The notes beneath the pieces were generated by a model that was given only the letters and a program-made list of their open reading frames with translations, did no database searches and was not told the DNA's origin. Shown here piece after piece: positions 5,355 to 8,152 of a DNA stretch of 8,152 bases. Both the position numbers and the translations under genes were made by a program. The stretch is from contig CAJXZI010000079.1 in the NCBI GenBank assembly GCA_913063005.1, positions 1 through 8,152 of the forward strand, given 5' to 3'. Numbering within the stretch: position 1 is the stretch's first letter; the number at the start of each line of letters is the position of its first letter. This stretch comes from an uncultured Halieaceae bacterium (GTDB lineage: Bacteria; Pseudomonadota; Gammaproteobacteria; Pseudomonadales; Halieaceae).

Positions 5355-8152
5355 ATGGAACCCACATTTGTTCACCTTCGCGTGCATTCAGAGTTTTCGC
5401 TCACCGATGGTTTGGTGCGTGTTGGCCCGTTGATGAAATCAGTTGCGGCGGCGGGTATGCCCGCTGTTGCGATCACCGACCGAAACAATTTTTTCGGGCT
5501 CATAAAAGCCTACAAAGCGGCTGAGCGCGAGGGCGTGAAACTCATTATCGGTGCAGACTTTGACGTGCTCGAAGAGGACGAGCGACGCCATCAGGTGACA
5601 TTCCTCGCGCAGTCCACTGAAGGATACAGGAACCTCACGGTTCTTATTTCGCGAGCTTATCAAGAAGGTCAGATTCTAGGCCGGCCACTACTTCGTCGCG
5701 ACTGGATACAGGCAAAAAGTCAGGGCCTTATTGCACTGTCCGGAGGCAGGAATGGGGATGTCGGTCAGCACTTGATTGCAGGACGGACTCAGGAGGCAAA
5801 AACAGCGCTTCAGTGGTGGATGTCGTTGTTTCCCGATCGTTACTATTTAGAGCTGCAACGAACAGGCCGGGAGAACGAGGAAGACTACCTTCATTCAGCC
5901 GTCGAACTGGCCTCCCATGAAAACTGCCCTGTTGTTGCTACCAATGAGGTGTGTTTTCTCTCGCCTGATGAATACGACGCGCATGAAGCAAGGGTCTGTA
6001 TTGGCGATGGTCGAACGCTCAATGATCCACGCCGCCCGCGACATTTCTCAGAGCAGCAGTATTTGCGTACTCCTGATGAGATGGCTGCCTTGTTTGAGGA
6101 CATTCCTGAGGCGATCGAAAATACGTTTCACATCGCTGCGCGTTGTTCCACCGAAATTGAGCTGGGTAAAGCCTATCTACCGGATTTTCCAACGCCCGAG
6201 GGCGTGAGCATTGAGCAACACCTCGAAAATTTATCGAACGAGGGTTTGGATAAGCGCCTAGCGGTGTTGAACGTTGATGACGTTCAAGTGTACCGAGACC
6301 GTCTTAAATTCGAACTCGACATTATTAACCAAATGGGTTTTCCAGGTTATTTTCTCGTGGTCATGGACTTTATCCGCTGGGGCAAGGCCAACGGCATACC
6401 TGTGGGCCCAGGTCGTGGGTCAGGTGCCGGGTCGCTGGTTGCGTATGCGTTAGAGATCACTGACTTAGACCCAATCGAATACGACCTGCTTTTCGAGAGA
6501 TTCTTGAATCCTCAACGGGTCTCAATGCCTGACTTCGATGTCGATTTCTGCATGGATCGTAGAGACGAAGTCATCGAGTATGTTGCGGAAACCTACGGTC
6601 GTAACGCGGTCTCACAGATTATTACGTTTGGAACGATGGCGGCAAAAGCTGTCGTTAGAGACGTTGCCCGAGTCCAAGACAAGCCGTACGCCCTTGCGGA
6701 TAAGATGTCTAAACTCATTCCTTTCGAAGTTGGGATGACGCTAGAGAAAGCACTCGAGCAGGAAGAACAGCTGGTTAACCTTCTTAACGAGGACAGTGCC
6801 GCACAAGAAATCTGGGATATGGCCGTTCAGCTTGAGGGCCTTACGCGAAATGCCGGCAAACACGCAGGTGGTGTGGTTATTGCCCCCTCTCAACTGACTG
6901 ACTTTTCGCCGCTTTTTTGCGATGAAGAGGGCCATGGACTGGTCACTCAATACGATAAAAACGACGTCGAAGACGCGGGTCTCGTCAAGTTTGACTTCCT
7001 TGGCCTCAGAACACTTACGATCATCGATTGGGCTGTTGCGATGATTAACGAGCGCGACGATATCGAAGAGCCAGTCGATATCAATCACATACCGCTTGAT
7101 GATGGTGCCGTATATAGCCTCCTGCAAAGTGCGGAAACAACCGCGGTTTTCCAGCTTGAAAGCCGGGGCATGAAGGAGCTGATAAAGAGTCTTCGCCCGG
7201 ACTGCTTTGAAGACATCATCGCCTTGGTAGCCCTGTTCCGTCCGGGGCCCCTTCAGTCAGGTATGGTCGAGAACTTTATTGATCGAAAACACGGTCGAGA
7301 GCAGGTCTCCTATCCAGATGCGCAGTACCAACATGAGTGGTTGCAACCCATCCTAGAGCCCACCTACGGCATCATCTTATATCAGGAGCAGGTGATGCAG
7401 ATCGCTCAGGAACTCGCGGGTTACACCTTGGGTGGGGCGGACCTCTTACGCCGAGCCATGGGTAAGAAAAAGCCCGAGGAAATGGCGAAGCAGCGTTCGG
7501 TTTTTGAGGAGGGCGCGAAGGGTAAAGGTGTTGACCCGACGCTCGCCATGAAGATTTTTGACCTTGTGGAGAAGTTTGCAGGCTATGGCTTCAACAAGTC
7601 GCACTCCGCTGCCTATGCACTGGTTAGCTATCAAACAGCGTGGTTAAAGCGACACTATCCCGCTGAGTTTATGGCGGCCGTGATGAGCTCTGAGATAGAT
7701 AACACTGACAAGCTGCTGAGCTTGCGCGATGAGTGCAAGCGTATGGGCCTAACAGTGAAAGCGCCCAATATTCTAGAAGGTAAGCACCATTTTTCTGTCA
7801 ATCGAGAAGGCCAGATCATCTATGGGCTGGGTGGTATCAAAGGGCTTGGCGAGGGGCCCATCGGCGATTTGCTCGAGGCGCGTGGCGAATCACCGTTCAG
7901 TGACCTCTTTGATATGTGCAGCAGGACAGATCCTCGGAAAGTTAATCGCCGCGCCATTGAGGCGTTGATCAAGAGCGGGGCTCTCGATGAACTCGGTGCA
8001 GAGCGCTCGGTGTTAATGTCGGCATTGGACGATGCGCTGCGAGCCGCTGAGCAGTCTGCGGCGAATGAAGCAGCTGGTATGGGTGACTTGTTCGGCGAGG
8101 TTGTTCCATCTGCGGGTAATGGCGACCCCTATCGAGATCATCGGCGTGCGCG
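5355..8152 (+). CDS. dnaE: DNA polymerase III alpha subunit (3' end cut by window edge)
   Basis: DnaE is the replicative C-family polymerase catalytic subunit. I read one uninterrupted frame of 932 residues to the window edge, out of about 1160 expected, so the tandem HhH end, OB fold and tau-binding C-terminus are missing. The N-terminal PHP domain opens with FVHLRVHSEFSLTDG (5-19). The palm contains the nucleotide-binding GRGSGAGS (353-360), the catalytic pair Asp395/Asp397 in PDFDVDF (392-398), and a third acidic residue, Asp547, in VKFDFLGL. Fingers and thumb are highly E. coli-like (RNAGKHAGGVVIAP, FRPGPLQSGMV, GYGFNKSHSAAYALVSYQ). It is of the DnaE1 type that has no built-in exonuclease. 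The start at 5355 gives MEPTFVHLR, parallel to E. coli MSEPRFVHLR. Two variant sites, the PHP metal site and the MGDLF clamp motif, are discussed under findings. Confidence 0.97.
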   Translation, partial: MEPTFVHLRVHSEFSLTDGLVRVGPLMKSVAAAGMPAVAITDRNNFFGLIKAYKAAEREGVKLIIGADFDVLEEDERRHQVTFLAQSTEGYRNLTVLISRAYQEGQILGRPLLRRDWIQAKSQGLIALSGGRNGDVGQHLIAGRTQEAKTALQWWMSLFPDRYYLELQRTGRENEEDYLHSAVELASHENCPVVATNEVCFLSPDEYDAHEARVCIGDGRTLNDPRRPRHFSEQQYLRTPDEMAALFEDIPEAIENTFHIAARCSTEIELGKAYLPDFPTPEGVSIEQHLENLSNEGLDKRLAVLNVDDVQVYRDRLKFELDIINQMGFPGYFLVVMDFIRWGKANGIPVGPGRGSGAGSLVAYALEITDLDPIEYDLLFERFLNPQRVSMPDFDVDFCMDRRDEVIEYVAETYGRNAVSQIITFGTMAAKAVVRDVARVQDKPYALADKMSKLIPFEVGMTLEKALEQEEQLVNLLNEDSAAQEIWDMAVQLEGLTRNAGKHAGGVVIAPSQLTDFSPLFCDEEGHGLVTQYDKNDVEDAGLVKFDFLGLRTLTIIDWAVAMINERDDIEEPVDINHIPLDDGAVYSLLQSAETTAVFQLESRGMKELIKSLRPDCFEDIIALVALFRPGPLQSGMVENFIDRKHGREQVSYPDAQYQHEWLQPILEPTYGIILYQEQVMQIAQELAGYTLGGADLLRRAMGKKKPEEMAKQRSVFEEGAKGKGVDPTLAMKIFDLVEKFAGYGFNKSHSAAYALVSYQTAWLKRHYPAEFMAAVMSSEIDNTDKLLSLRDECKRMGLTVKAPNILEGKHHFSVNREGQIIYGLGGIKGLGEGPIGDLLEARGESPFSDLFDMCSRTDPRKVNRRAIEALIKSGALDELGAERSVLMSALDDALRAAEQSAANEAAGMGDLFGEVVPSAGNGDPYRDHRRA

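Noticed and set aside
5628..5645. Inverted repeat AGGAACC-TCAC-GGTTCTT followed by ATTTC, resembling an intrinsic terminator
   Set aside because: It lies within conserved dnaE codons (GYRNLTVLISRAY), the stem has only four G-C pairs and a G-U, and the T tract is poor; coding constraint explains it.
5917..6207. 96-codon alternative-frame reading on the plus strand within dnaE
   Set aside because: dnaE is continuous and conserved in its own frame across this region; the second frame is a by-product and shows no familiar protein features.
6741..7127. 128-codon open frame on the minus strand opposite dnaE
   Set aside because: It is fully antisense to highly conserved polymerase codons, with no recognisable domain or plausible ribosome-binding context; a shadow frame.
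5355..8152. Possible frameshift in dnaE
   Set aside because: I translated it codon by codon to the edge and found no stop or loss of homology; it simply has no stop within the window.

Overview
The window is a compact, all-plus-strand stretch of a bacterial chromosome with the gene order bamA (3' part) - skp - lpxD - fabZ - lpxA - lpxB - rnhB - dnaE (5' part). This is the classical gammaproteobacterial outer-membrane/lipid A/replication cluster and matches the E. coli order as I know it. Protein details (LpxA tail and acyl-ruler region, BamA C-terminus, DnaE) look like the Pseudomonas-to-marine-gammaproteobacterium side of the class rather than enterobacteria. I would guess a marine oligotrophic gammaproteobacterium (for example a Halieaceae/OM60-like lineage), but the genus is not determinable here.

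Layout. 1-843: C-terminal half of the BamA beta-barrel, cut by the window edge. 868-1380: periplasmic chaperone Skp with signal peptide. 1382-2410 LpxD, 2427-2858 FabZ, 2862-3632 LpxA and 3632-4777 LpxB: three lipid A enzymes plus the dehydratase that competes with them for the 3-hydroxyacyl-ACP pool. 4774-5334: RNase HII, starting with GTG inside the lpxB stop. 5355-8152: DNA polymerase III alpha subunit, open to the right edge and lacking its C-terminus. Gaps are 24, 1, 16, 3, -1, -4 and 20 nt, so there is no intergenic stretch over 30 bases and no room for independent transcription units apart from promoters buried in genes. I see no convincing promoter, terminator, RNA gene, mobile element or repeat array.

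How they work together. BamA inserts outer-membrane proteins that Skp ferries across the periplasm. LpxA, LpxD and LpxB supply lipid A for the outer leaflet of the same membrane. FabZ sets the balance between phospholipid and lipid A acyl chains. RNase HII and DnaE serve replication and ride on the same tightly packed string.

No undescribed system is visible; this is ordinary core genome. The points worth a second look are residue-level: a Met at the LpxA acyl-chain ruler position (predicting short 3-hydroxyacyl chains), divergent residues in the corresponding LpxD region, a non-canonical clamp-binding motif and degenerate PHP metal site in DnaE, and an unusual loop/cysteine arrangement in BamA.
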